A stretch of 64,000 nucleotides of DNA from Sphingorhabdus profundilacus (GCF_009769755.1 NZ_SDWJ01000001.1:248001-312000), one strand, 5' to 3'; positions 8,159-17,653 are shown, numbered from the stretch's first letter. Notes: generated by a model not told the origin, from the sequence alone. A program made the numbers and translations.

Positions 8159-9055
8159 TTAGGGTGATCGTCCCCAACCGCAATGTGCTGCATGAGCCCG
8201 CATTGCCTCAATAAAGGCGCGCGCTGACGGCAGGTTGCTTCGGCTAGCCTCGAACAGGAGGCTGACCGGAAGCCACTCAGGCTGATCGGGCTTCAAGACC
8301 TCAATCAACCGTCCCGCATCGATAGCGTCCTCAACCTGGTAATCGAGAAAATTTGCAAGGCCCACGCCTGCTTCGGCAGCAAAAACCGCAGCAGCCACAG
8401 TGTTGAGAACGATGCGTGGCTTGGCCGGTACAGTCTTTCGACCATCGAAGCGCCATTCGGTAGCAGCCCTTGGCCCCGAAGAAGCGATCAGTCGGTGAGA
8501 TTGCAGAGCGCTCGCACTGGCCGGAACGCCGTGACGCGCGAGATAGGCAGGGCTAGCGACAATCATGGGTCGCACCGTCCCGATTCTGATCGTCCGCAGA
8601 GATGAATTAGCAAGCGAACCGATCCGCACCGCGACGTCGATTCCTTCTTCGATCACGCGAATGTTGCGGTCGACGAGCATCATTCGAACATCAAGTGCCG
8701 GATAACGGTCGATCAGGTCGGCGATCACGGGCAGCACGTGCATTTGCCCAAAGATAACAGAGGCAGTGATCTGAAATGTTCCCTGTGGTTCGGACAGGGT
8801 GCCCGATAGCGAGCGTTCGGCATCGGCAAGGTCCGCCAAGATCCTCTTGGCTCGGTCCACAAAGCCTGCACCTTCGTCGGTCAGTGATACCGCGCGTGTC
8901 GAACGGTGAAACAATACTGCCCCCAATCGCGCCTCGAGTTCCGAAATGCCACGCGTCACCACTGGGGGTGAAATTTGCAATGCTCGCGCAGCGCCAGCAA
9001 AGCTGCCCCGATCTGCCACCGCCAGAAACATTTCGATCGTATGCAAGCGGTCCAT
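8159..9055 (-). CDS. LysR-family transcriptional regulator
   Basis: 298 aa with the family layout: an N-terminal winged HTH (GSFAGAARALQISPPVVTRG, residues 17-36; LGAVLFHRSTRAVSLTDEG after it) and a periplasmic-binding-like effector domain. It belongs to the DsdA/NodD-like branch common in proteobacteria (YPALDVRMMLVDRNIRVIEE). It is transcribed divergently from the PNPOx-VOC-NTF2 operon across 101 bp, so it probably controls that operon and itself. The spacer carries an AT-rich dyad core ATCATGAT around 9103, a reasonable place for LysR binding. The effector is unknown. Confidence 0.88.
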   Translation of the reverse strand: MDRLHTIEMFLAVADRGSFAGAARALQISPPVVTRGISELEARLGAVLFHRSTRAVSLTDEGAGFVDRAKRILADLADAERSLSGTLSEPQGTFQITASVIFGQMHVLPVIADLIDRYPALDVRMMLVDRNIRVIEEGIDVAVRIGSLANSSLRTIRIGTVRPMIVASPAYLARHGVPASASALQSHRLIASSGPRAATEWRFDGRKTVPAKPRIVLNTVAAAVFAAEAGVGLANFLDYQVEDAIDAGRLIEVLKPDQPEWLPVSLLFEASRSNLPSARAFIEAMRAHAAHCGWGRSP

Positions 9056-9156
9056 CGATTATTCCTGAATCAGAAATAGTGTTTCACGTAAAATGTAGAT
9101 TATCATGATTTTATCAATGTTGTAGCTGTGGTCAACCAAATGTTGGAGTTCGCAAG

Positions 9157-9783
9157 ATGGCAAGAAACTACGTCCACACATTATTCACTGACGTCGCCCG
9201 CGCGATGCAGGAAGTAGACGGGTCGCGTTCGACCTATGCACGGATGGAGGAGGGGGCCGACGGCACACCCGATCTAATGACAGATAAGGAAGCCGGATTT
9301 ATCGCCGCGCGCGACAGCTTCTATATTGCCAGCGTGACGCCCGAGGGTTGGCCCTATGTCCAGCATCGCGGGGGGGCGGCGGGGTTTCTCCGCGCTTTAT
9401 CTGGCAACCGGCTGGGTTTTGCTGACTATCAAGGCAACCGGCAGCATGTGAGCAATTCGAACCTTGTCACCGAACCGCGTGTTTCGCTATTCCTGATGGA
9501 TTATCCAAACCGCCGCCGCCTGAAAATTTTGGGCCAGGCGCAGGTCGTAAGCGCAGCGCAAGATGCGGCGCTGATCACCTCGTTGATGCCCGATGGGTAT
9601 AAGGCAATGCCGGAGCGCGCCTATATAATCGACGTTGTTGGCTTCGACTGGAATTGCCCCCAGCATATCACGCCTCGCTTTACCGAATCTGAAATTTCGG
9701 CTGTTATTCAACCGCTTAATACCGAACTCAACCATCTGCGCGCTGAAGTCGAGGCTTTGCGTGCCATATCCAAAGGAGAATGA
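9157..9783 (+). CDS. Pyridoxamine 5'-phosphate oxidase-family flavoprotein
   Basis: 208 aa. The FMN-binding split-barrel of the PNPOx family is visible from about residue 43 (EAGFIAARDSFYIASVTPEGWPYVQHRGGAAGFL) through LGFADYQGNRQHVSNSN and VSLFLMDYPNRRRLKILG. This is the subfamily with a coiled C-terminal tail (HITPRFTESEI, then a short coiled coil), which is not true PdxH; members are flavin- or heme-handling reductases of unclear substrate. First gene of a three-gene operon under the divergent LysR. Its stop lies next to the VOC start with AAAGGAG between. Confidence 0.85.
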   Translation: MARNYVHTLFTDVARAMQEVDGSRSTYARMEEGADGTPDLMTDKEAGFIAARDSFYIASVTPEGWPYVQHRGGAAGFLRALSGNRLGFADYQGNRQHVSNSNLVTEPRVSLFLMDYPNRRRLKILGQAQVVSAAQDAALITSLMPDGYKAMPERAYIIDVVGFDWNCPQHITPRFTESEISAVIQPLNTELNHLRAEVEALRAISKGE

Positions 9784-9785
9784 AC

Positions 9786-10196
9786 ATGAGCAAAGCCCTT
9801 ACCAACGGAGCGCATCATATTGGGCTCACCGTGCCTGACCTTGATGCGGCCACCGACTTTTTCTGTGCTGCTCTTGGTTTTAGCGAAGTTGGCGGAAATC
9901 CGGACTATCCCTCCAAGTTCGTCAGCGACGGCGGCACGTTGTTGACTTTGTGGCAGGCGGCCGAGCCAGCCAGTGCGACGCCGTTCGATCGCAAAGCGAA
10001 CATCGGCCTCCACCATCTCGCCTTGGGAGTAGCTGACGATGCTGCGCTTGGGGTTATACATTCGCGGGTCAGGGCGCATCCGGGTACGACAATCGAGTTC
10101 GCGCCCGAGCCAATCCGCGAAGGGTCGGCGACGCGGCATTTTATCTGCGCGATGCCCGGTGGCATCCGCATCGAATTTGCAACGCCTTTCGCCTGA
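9786..10196 (+). CDS. VOC-family (glyoxalase/dioxygenase fold) protein
   Basis: 136 aa with the paired beta-alpha-beta-beta-beta modules of the vicinal oxygen chelate fold: ITGxxHIGLTVPDLD-type start (AHHIGLTVPDLDAATDFF) and a second module beginning GLHHLALGVADD. His and Glu positions (HIGL, HHLAL, IEFA) suit a metal site. Possible roles are glyoxalase, fosfomycin-resistance-like transferase or dioxygenase; none can be chosen. I prefer the ATG at 9786, seven bases after AAAGGAG, over the in-frame ATG at 9780 that overlaps the previous stop. Confidence 0.8.
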   Translation: MSKALTNGAHHIGLTVPDLDAATDFFCAALGFSEVGGNPDYPSKFVSDGGTLLTLWQAAEPASATPFDRKANIGLHHLALGVADDAALGVIHSRVRAHPGTTIEFAPEPIREGSATRHFICAMPGGIRIEFATPFA

Positions 10197-10202
10197 CCTT
10201 AG

Positions 10203-10682
10203 ATGGAAAAGCGCCCTCCCGTACCGCCGTTTACCCGCGAATCCGCCGCGCACAAAGTCCGTGCAGCTGAGGACGCTTGGAACGGGCGTGATCCTGCCAA
10301 GGTCGCGCTCGCCTACACGCCCGACAGCCAGTGGCGAAACCGCGATCAGTTCATTCGCAGCCGCCTCGAGATCGAGGCGTTTCTCTCGCATAAATGGGCG
10401 CGCGAGCACGAATATCGTCTCATCAAGGAGTTGTGGGCGCACGATGCCAACCGCATCGCGGTCCGCTTCGCTTATGAATGGCACGACGGAAGCGGCCAAT
10501 GGTGGCGCAGCTACGGTAATGAAAATTGGGGATTCGACGAACATGGTTTTATGGCAACGCGTCATGCGAGCATTAATGATCTGGCCATCGACAAAACCGA
10601 AAGGTTGTTGCGATGGGATAGAGGGCGCGACGGAGGCCGCCGCCCGGACGATCATGCCGGGCTATCCGAATTGGGGCTTTGA
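10203..10682 (+). CDS. NTF2-like (DUF1348/SnoaL-type) protein
   Basis: 159 aa. The Trp/Arg-rich core ([52 protein letters not shown]) is the DUF1348 branch of the NTF2-like fold, small cone-shaped proteins that often act as isomerases, hydrolases or binding domains. The last gene of the PNPOx-VOC-NTF2 operon, seven bases after the VOC stop. The three families together suggest detoxification or oxidation of a small reactive metabolite. This is inference from co-localisation. The last ~15 residues are Arg/Asp/Gly-rich and look non-conserved. Confidence 0.8.
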   Translation: MEKRPPVPPFTRESAAHKVRAAEDAWNGRDPAKVALAYTPDSQWRNRDQFIRSRLEIEAFLSHKWAREHEYRLIKELWAHDANRIAVRFAYEWHDGSGQWWRSYGNENWGFDEHGFMATRHASINDLAIDKTERLLRWDRGRDGGRRPDDHAGLSELGL

Positions 10683-10714
10683 TTAGTTCGCTACCACCGC
10701 TATCATCTGCCCAT

Positions 10715-12763
<2,049 letters not shown>

Positions 12764-12771
12764 ACACATGC

Positions 12772-12812
12772 TTGACATTTGCCCTGTAACCTCATATTTG
12801 TAACTACAAATA
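12772..12812 (+). promoter_or_regulatory. brnTA promoter with overlapping palindromic operator
   Basis: TTGACA at 12772-12777, 17 bp, then TATTTG at 12795-12800 form a sigma70-like promoter nine bases after the thiC stop. The -10 is the left arm of a perfect dyad, TATTTGTA-AC-TACAAATA (12795-12812). BrnA-type antitoxins autorepress through such sites, so this is the expected operator. Confidence 0.7.
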
Positions 12813-12821
12813 AGTAGTAAC

Positions 12822-13100
12822 ATGCTCTTTGAGTGGGACCCGTTCAAAGCGGAGGCGAACTTGAAGAAGCATAAAGTTGCTTTTGACGATGCCGTTCGCG
12901 TGTTCGCCGATCCGTCGCATATTTCGGATATCGAGCGGATCGAAGGCGGCGAGCATCGCTGGCAAACCATCGGCACGGTGGATGGCATCCGCCTTCTGTT
13001 GGTGGTGCATAATTGGCGCGATGAGGATGGAATTGATATCATCCGCATCATTTCCGCCCGAAAGGCAGAACGGCATGAAAGACGACGATACGAAAGCTAA
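12822..13100 (+). CDS. brnT: BrnT-family toxin (type II TA)
   Basis: 92 aa RelE-fold ribonuclease toxin of the BrnT family. It begins with the signature FEWDPFKAEANLKKHKVAFD, continues with a conserved Asp-rich middle, and ends IIRIISARKAERHERRRYE, the usual basic C-terminus with catalytic Arg/Glu positions. Toxin-first order and a 26-base overlap with the antitoxin are standard for brnTA. It starts 58 bp after thiC, between two copies of the thiC 3' end. All conserved parts are present, so it is probably functional. Confidence 0.92.
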   Translation: MLFEWDPFKAEANLKKHKVAFDDAVRVFADPSHISDIERIEGGEHRWQTIGTVDGIRLLLVVHNWRDEDGIDIIRIISARKAERHERRRYES

Positions 13101-13416
13101 GCTTGTCCGGTACGAATTTGACCCGACAAATCCGCCGCCGTTGACCGATGAGCAGCGCGAGCGACTGCGCGCGCTCGATGCCATGAAGGATGAAGACATC
13201 GACTTTTCCGACATCCCGCCTTTGACCGAGGATTTCTGGAAGAATGCCGTGCGCGGCAAATTCTACCGCCCGGTGAAGAAACAGGTGACCGTGCGGCTGG
13301 ACGCCGATGTGTTGGAATATTTCAAGACCAAGCAAGACGGCAAGCGGGGGTACCAGACCGCGATCAACGCCGCGCTACGAAAAGTGTTTGAAGAGGAGAT
13401 GCGGAAGGCGGGGTGA
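13075..13416 (+). CDS. brnA: BrnA-family antitoxin
   Basis: 113 aa. N-terminal residues 1-60 are acidic and toxin-wrapping (MKDEDIDFSDIPPLTEDFW). The C-terminal part KKQVTVRLDADVLEYFKT plus GYQTAINAALRKVF is a ribbon-helix-helix DNA-binding domain. The start is the ATG at 13075 inside brnT. BrnA neutralises BrnT and represses the operon, probably at the dyad at 12795-12812. A short segment matching its DIPPL region recurs as a decayed remnant near 14.3 kb. Confidence 0.92.
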   Translation: MKDDDTKAKLVRYEFDPTNPPPLTDEQRERLRALDAMKDEDIDFSDIPPLTEDFWKNAVRGKFYRPVKKQVTVRLDADVLEYFKTKQDGKRGYQTAINAALRKVFEEEMRKAG

Positions 13417-13461
13417 GTTTGTTGTATTTAGTAAACTGGCACCGTAATTCCCCAGCCGAAG

Positions 13462-13551
13462 GCTGAAGAAGGCATGGCCGAGATGAGCAAGGTCTATGAC
13501 GAGACCGGGCGGGAGTTGTATATGGGGGCGGGGGACCGGGAGCATGATTGA
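13462..13551 (+). pseudogene. Displaced copy of the thiC 3' end (30 codons)
   Basis: This stretch is in frame with the last 30 codons of thiC (12674-12763), including the TGA. By hand count 80 of 90 bases match. Twenty-seven of 29 residues agree, and most differences are synonymous third positions; one 45-base run is identical. It has no start or body. Divergence at synonymous sites means that it is not a recent tandem copy; rather, one of the two tails came from another lineage. It lies 46 bp after brnA and so bounds the TA module. Confidence 0.85.
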
Positions 13552-13745
13552 GGCGTAAGTGACGTCACGGCGATCAACGTTTTTCCGTGACATAATGTTG
13601 CACAGGTTTACACTCCCGCCACTGCTTGCCTCCGACTCGCTTACTTTGTTGGGCAGAATGCGACAGGGTTAAGTGTTCCCGACTGGTTGTATGCACCGGC
13701 GTTTGGCCGTGCGCCCCGGACATCGGCCTGCAACAGGAGAGAGAC

Positions 13746-14204
13746 ATGAACAAGCTAATCAAGTTTTGTATCTTTGCGACAGCCATCACCGGCGCAAATG
13801 TCGCGCACGCCCAAAGCTATGTATTTCAGACGATACAAAAGACCAGCGAGGTCGTTGGTGGCGCAAGGCCCGATGGCACGGCTTTCGGCGGGCAGATGAC
13901 GACCGGGACTGCCGAAAACACATGGCAGGATGGCAAAAAGACAACTTCGACCCACACATGCATCGGCGTCAGCATGCCACCAAATGATTCCACCTATAAC
14001 TTCCGCATCGTATGCGACAGCACCGGTGCAGAAGGCTCCAGTTCGACGATCTGGGGATGCACGGAACCTGCAAAGGGCAGCGGCACCGTCCTGTGCACCG
14101 GGTGGGCATTTGGCAAGACCGGAATGTATGCCGGTAAACGCGGAACGATGACGTTCGTCGGCATCGACGGAAAAGGCAGCGGCACCGGCAACTGGGCGAT
14201 GTAG
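13746..14204 (+). CDS. Secreted hypothetical protein
   Basis: 152 aa, family not recognised. A clear Sec signal peptide (KLIKFCIFATAITGANVAHA, cleavage near residue 22) precedes a Thr/Gly/Ser-rich beta-type domain of about 130 residues with three cysteines visible (HTCIG, RIVCDS, GCTEP, LCTG give four). The composition suggests an extracytoplasmic beta-sandwich or barrel with disulfides. CAGGAG lies about nine bases before the ATG. The frame stays open upstream to 13626, but that part looks non-coding. A strong terminator follows. Monocistronic. Confidence 0.7.
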   Translation: MNKLIKFCIFATAITGANVAHAQSYVFQTIQKTSEVVGGARPDGTAFGGQMTTGTAENTWQDGKKTTSTHTCIGVSMPPNDSTYNFRIVCDSTGAEGSSSTIWGCTEPAKGSGTVLCTGWAFGKTGMYAGKRGTMTFVGIDGKGSGTGNWAM

Positions 14205-14226
14205 CCGCAACCCGCCATAAGGTAAG

Positions 14227-14261
14227 GGTCGCCGCGTCCATTATGTCGCGGCGACCTTTTT
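14227..14261 (+). terminator. Rho-independent terminator
   Basis: Perfect 10-bp stem GGTCGCCGCG / CGCGGCGACC with a 10-base loop, followed by TTTTT. It lies 23 bp after the secreted hypothetical gene. Confidence 0.92.
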
Positions 14262-14283
14262 ATGTCGGGGGCAGGCGGCAGGG

Positions 14284-14355
14284 CTTTGCGAGCATATTGC
14301 CGCGATAAAGAACGAAGATATCGGCGATTCCGACATCCCGCCGCTTGGCGAAGAT
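14284..14355 (+). pseudogene. brnA-like antitoxin remnant
   Basis: Reading in the frame of 14305 gives IKNEDIGDSDIPPLGED. This lines up with KDEDIDFSDIPPLTED of the intact BrnA at 13.2 kb. Upstream similarity (LCEHIAA against LRALDAM) is weak, and downstream the frame runs into unrelated Arg/Pro-rich sequence and a stop. There is no start codon, no ribbon-helix-helix domain and no toxin beside it. It looks like the eroded middle of a second BrnA-type antitoxin, marking earlier turnover of TA modules at this site. Confidence 0.6.
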
Positions 14356-14497
14356 CGGGTAACCCGCCCAAGACGCCCGCCCGCACCTATCTTTGATAGG
14401 GGAGGCGGAAGATTATGATGCAGGGGGAATGATTAAGATTTTGGGTGGTTGGGGGTGGCTTTGGGTGGCGTGTAATAGATTTCGCCGCATCGACTGC

Positions 14498-15280
14498 CTA
14501 AGGTGAATCGCTTAGTCCGTCCCAGTCTAGTCGATCAGATTCTCGATATTCTCGTGCTGAAATGCTATCGTAGGTAACGATCTTGAACTCGGCGGCAGGG
14601 TAGTCATCGTGTTGTGCTTTAGTTTCGAGCGTTTTGGCTGCTTCTTCCCAATGCGCCAACTCTTCAGGCTCGGGTATATCATTTACGATTGCCAAAAATG
14701 TTAATTCAGTCGGCGTCTCCCAGTTGTCACAATGGGCACGCACTTCGTGTAGGGCCCTAACAAAATTTCCGTGCGGACTTTGTTTGCTCCGCTTGGACTC
14801 GATCCACTTACGAATGGGGGCGATTAAATCATTGAAATCGTCAGGGAACGCGAATCGTTGCCGATGACGTGCAAGACCTTTTGCTAACTTGCGAGTCTCG
14901 CCATCCGAGTTACAGCCAGACGTTCTTTGCCAGGTTGCAACTACTGTTTTGTGGACCGTTGCCGTTAAGTCAAGATCAATCAATAAACTTTTGCCGTCGA
15001 GGCTTTCGAGGTAAATTCGACTAGGAGTTTCTTGCCTTATGGCTCTCGCGACCTCTGCATCTGTAGCAGGAACTAATCCCGCAACCTGTACGTATGGCCT
15101 CACTTCAAGGTCACGGATGATGTCACACGACTGACTTATCATCGCGACGCCGTGAGGTGCTTCAATCGCTGTCCAGAAAACACCGTCATCATCGATCATC
15201 ATTACTGACAACTCAAGAGGCTGCAGTGCCAAGTCCCCTTGGCGCCAAGCATCGAGAAGTGGACCGTCCTCGCTTGCCAC
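14498..15280 (-). CDS. Cassette protein 3: hypothetical with conserved-looking QSCDI motif
   Basis: 260 aa, not assigned to a named family. Residues 1-60 carry GDLALQPLELSVMMIDDDGVFW and then ISQSCDIIRD, a Cys-containing motif that I recall from a widespread uncharacterised group. The middle is basic (RKLAKGLARHRQRFAF) and the C-terminal half helical. No signal peptide or TM segment is seen. The start is the GTG at 15278-15280, seven bases after the HTH gene stop. Last gene of the three-gene cassette. The lone Cys in a D/S context could be a catalytic or metal site, but that is speculation. Confidence 0.65.
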   Translation of the reverse strand: MASEDGPLLDAWRQGDLALQPLELSVMMIDDDGVFWTAIEAPHGVAMISQSCDIIRDLEVRPYVQVAGLVPATDAEVARAIRQETPSRIYLESLDGKSLLIDLDLTATVHKTVVATWQRTSGCNSDGETRKLAKGLARHRQRFAFPDDFNDLIAPIRKWIESKRSKQSPHGNFVRALHEVRAHCDNWETPTELTFLAIVNDIPEPEELAHWEEAAKTLETKAQHDDYPAAEFKIVTYDSISAREYRESDRLDWDGLSDSP

Positions 15281-15287
15281 TTGCGAT

Positions 15288-15848
15288 TTAGCCGCGCCTT
15301 AAATTGATTTTGCCAGGCCGAGATTTAAGATGATGCGCAAAGGGCGTATTGTCGCCGACAAGTATAGGGGATTCATCGGCTACAATTGACGTTGTTTTGG
15401 TTTGATCCACAGACAATCTCAGAAGGTGGTCTCGTACCTTAAAAGGAGGTTGGTCATCAAACTCGCGAACACGCTGAAGCAGTTGCGTTACTAGTCCGGC
15501 ATGCGCGACACGCACTGCAGCACCATTCGCCCACGAATGGACTGTTCGACGACTGACCTGAAAAATTTCAGCCATTTGTCCCCAAGTAAGTCCAGACCGG
15601 CGTTTGATTTCGTCAAGCGCATCTGAAGTTGATGAATTAACATCTCGTGCAACGGTACCGCCGTTTGTGCCGGCACATGTGCAATCTACACGAACAGGAG
15701 CGACAACCGCTGCTTGCGCAGAGGTAGAGCTACATGCAATTAGCGCGCTAGCGAAAATTGCTTTAAGAGGAAACATTCCACTTTCATTGGGGATTGCAAC
15801 AATTACGCGGTAATTATCTGCGTTGCGAGAAGCCATTGCCAAAGTCAT
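15288..15848 (-). CDS. Cassette protein 2: HTH protein with odd hydrophobic N-terminal segment
   Basis: 186 aa. An XRE-like helix-turn-helix is clear in the middle (LTWGQMAEIFQVSRRTVHSW, about residues 84-103). Before it lies MFPLKAIFASALIACS, a hydrophobic stretch that reads like an export signal with the lipobox LIAC, followed by an Ala/Val/Thr-rich linker. An exported DNA-binding domain makes little sense, so either the stretch is a membrane anchor or a buried helix, or the resemblance is fortuitous. The start chosen is the ATG at 15848; an in-frame codon at 15881 would overlap the TIGR04255-type gene. It lies between the two other cassette genes with tight spacing. Confidence 0.65.
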   Translation of the reverse strand: MTLAMASRNADNYRVIVAIPNESGMFPLKAIFASALIACSSTSAQAAVVAPVRVDCTCAGTNGGTVARDVNSSTSDALDEIKRRSGLTWGQMAEIFQVSRRTVHSWANGAAVRVAHAGLVTQLLQRVREFDDQPPFKVRDHLLRLSVDQTKTTSIVADESPILVGDNTPFAHHLKSRPGKINLRRG

Positions 15849-15853
15849 TTTAT

Positions 15854-16636
15854 TTAATTGTCCTTTACCTGCATCGCCCAAAGATAAATAGCGTGCAGAC
15901 GTTTTACTTGTGCCAAGATACTAGCATTGATCTTCACAGCGTCAAATTCATCCGAATCAGAATTTGTAATGTCGATATCAAGATACCAAGTCGGGTTGTC
16001 CCTAGGCATAAAAACGCTCGGATCGTAGCTAGCGCCCGAAGGCATGACACCGCTCCTGAGTAGCATGTGACCCTCATCGACAGAAAAACGCCATAGAAGA
16101 TCAGCCAACTCTAAGTCCGGGTTGCCCGTGATACTTACTAGTTCCTTGGCGCATTCAAGCCTGGGATCAGCGCCGTCATTCACTACAGCCGCATTTATGT
16201 ATCGGACGCCTACATATTGACGATGGCTGGGTGCGAAATGCGTTCCTACTGCATCAACAAGTGAAGATATCCGTTGCGCGAAATCGGGCCAATCCTTGTA
16301 AGTATCTCCGGTTGTTTCTAGTGCGATGCTTCGAGGTGTCAAAGAAACACGCCATGCCTGTTTGATATCAGACAGTCGCCAAACTGGCTGTGCCTCTTGT
16401 TGCGCTCCAACGCTGCCGTCAGGCTTCATCTCAATCCGCATAACCGCTTCACGCTCGAGTTCAGCCAGTGGATATTCACTTCGAATAGACTCTTGGAACT
16501 CAGCAATGCCATTTCCTGATTCTTCAGCAATCTTGAGCACTGGTGTAAACCGCACGACCACCATCGCTCGCTCGAGTAATCGTCGACCGGTGAATGGTAC
16601 AGATATTGGTTCGCCTCTAAGAGGTAATTTCATCAT
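15854..16636 (-). CDS. Cassette protein 1: TIGR04255-family protein
   Basis: 260 aa. The order LPLRGEPISVPFTGRRLLERAMVVVRF at the start, WRVSLTPRSIALETTGDTYKDWPDF in the middle and YVGVRYINAAV after it matches my memory of the TIGR04255 family, whose biochemical role is unknown and which often occurs in small accessory cassettes. AGGGA sits four bases upstream of the ATG at 16636. It is the first gene of the cassette, and its stop lies six bases before the next ATG. Base composition is clearly lower in GC than the flanking core genes, consistent with transfer. Confidence 0.75.
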   Translation of the reverse strand: MMKLPLRGEPISVPFTGRRLLERAMVVVRFTPVLKIAEESGNGIAEFQESIRSEYPLAELEREAVMRIEMKPDGSVGAQQEAQPVWRLSDIKQAWRVSLTPRSIALETTGDTYKDWPDFAQRISSLVDAVGTHFAPSHRQYVGVRYINAAVVNDGADPRLECAKELVSITGNPDLELADLLWRFSVDEGHMLLRSGVMPSGASYDPSVFMPRDNPTWYLDIDITNSDSDEFDAVKINASILAQVKRLHAIYLWAMQVKDN

Positions 16637-16754
16637 GTAATCCCTGATAGAATCAGAGTGTGAAGTTTGTGTGAAGTTACTATCAACAATCTGCTAGCGA
16701 CTTGTTTCGCTTCGCGCAACTCATTTGCGTTGAAACTCGAATGCAATGCGTAAG

Positions 16755-16964
16755 TCATTTCAGGTCAACAGAACGCTTCCTTGAGTCAGCAATAGAATGA
16801 GTTTTTGTTCGGTCGATCCATGCGCCAAAAACCCAATCACCATTTGCATCCGCCCCCATTCTCTCGCATAACGTCTGCGGCGTCGTCACGCGCGGCGCTG
16901 GGGTGTAGTTACCTCTCCATAAGCGGTTGATGCTGACCGTAACAGCGTCACACTCTCTTGATCT
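16755..16964 (-). pseudogene. Open reading remnant, possible C-terminal gene fragment
   Basis: A minus-strand frame is open for 69 codons before the TGA at 16755-16757. Its product reads like real protein (SINRLWRGNYTPAPRVTTPQ, then GDWVFGAWIDRTKTHSIADS) but has no plausible start: the frame is closed by TAA at 16965-16967. I do not recognise the family. It may be the tail of a lost gene from a mobile element. It lies between the cassette and the hairpin-rich region. Low confidence. Confidence 0.3.
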
Positions 16965-16968
16965 TTAT

Positions 16969-17060
16969 GGTCGGGGAGCCTGTGGCGTATGTCCAAGGCT
17001 TGCCTAAAGGCCATAGGACCGACTTATGGCGGTAACTAACTCCCCGATCACCAGTGAGGA
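16969..17060 (+). ncRNA. Candidate structured RNA / leader upstream of DUF5818-like gene
   Basis: A long-range dyad TCGGGGAG (16971-16978) and CTCCCCGA (17040-17047) would close a domain of about 77 bases. Inside it are a smaller dyad CCATA...TATGG (17011-17029), GTCC/GGAC pairs (16991, 17016) and GGC/GCC-rich segments. No coding frame fits this strand. The GGGGAG...CTCCCC closing stem and phage-like neighbourhood recall C4-type antisense RNAs or a leader, from memory only. It points towards the DUF5818-like gene, 64 bp downstream. Confidence 0.4.
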
Positions 17061-17123
17061 TCAAGGGAGACACGGAAAGCGGGGGCGGACCGCTTTCTTT
17101 CTCCTTGGGACGGGAGAGTTTTC

Positions 17124-17345
17124 ATGCCGCTTGGCACAGAACATCAGATCAGCGGCAGGGTTGAACGCGGGCCTTGGGGCTATATCCTGTGCGTGCGTGG
17201 CGGTGGGGTGTGGGAGCTGGACGGCGGCCTGTCCATCCGCCTCCGCCTCCGCGCTGCCCGCGCCCGACGGGCGGAGGTGCGGGTGGAGGGGGAGCGGGTT
17301 GGGTTCAATGCGCTGTGGGTGCGGCGGGTGGTGGTTTTGGATTGA
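17124..17345 (+). CDS. DUF5818-like small protein
   Basis: 73 aa. The pattern EHQISGRVERGPWGYILCVR, GGGVWELDGG, then AEVRVEGERVGFNALWVRRV resembles a small beta-barrel family (DUF5818) that I remember from sphingomonads; function unknown. It is basic and probably an OB-like fold. GGGACGGGAGAG lies about six bases upstream of the ATG. The hairpin-rich stretch at 16969-17060 precedes it, so it may be translationally controlled. GC is very high here, unlike the cassette on the other side. Confidence 0.55.
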   Translation: MPLGTEHQISGRVERGPWGYILCVRGGGVWELDGGLSIRLRLRAARARRAEVRVEGERVGFNALWVRRVVVLD

Positions 17346-17653
17346 GGTGGTGGCGCGCGCACTCCCCCTCTCCACTTCGTCTAACGGCTGAAGCCGTAAG
17401 ACTGTGTACCTCTCCCCTTCAGGGGAGAGGATATGGAGCCTTGGCCGACAGGCCTAGGCGGAGTTGGTGAGGGGGGAGTTCAGGGTGATGGGGGGAGTTC
17501 GGGGTGACTGGGGTAAGGTGAAGACTGTCCCCTTGGGGACTGTCCCCAACACCGCCGCTAAACTCCAGTCCATTTTGGTTTCATCTCCGCTTGCCAACTA
17601 CATCTATGCCTATAGTTTCACCTCAGCCACTACGTCTGGGGGAAGGTCGGTAG
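17346..17653. repeat. Intergenic region with dispersed hairpin repeats
   Basis: No gene is seen in these 308 bp. A perfect hairpin CCTCTCCCCT-TC-AGGGGAGAGG lies at 17409-17430. An imperfect one follows (CCTTGGCC...GGCCTAGG, 17440-17458), next to a G-rich tract GGTGAGGGGGGAG. At 17527-17540, GTCCCC-TT-GGGGAC is repeated in part as a second CTGTCCCC. The pattern is that of REP-like intergenic repeats that I recall from sphingomonad genomes; copies elsewhere cannot be checked here. Confidence 0.6.

Noticed and set aside
13626-13745. Upstream extension of the secreted hypothetical gene
   Set aside because: The extension lacks signal-peptide logic, and a good ribosome-binding site and signal peptide start at 13746.
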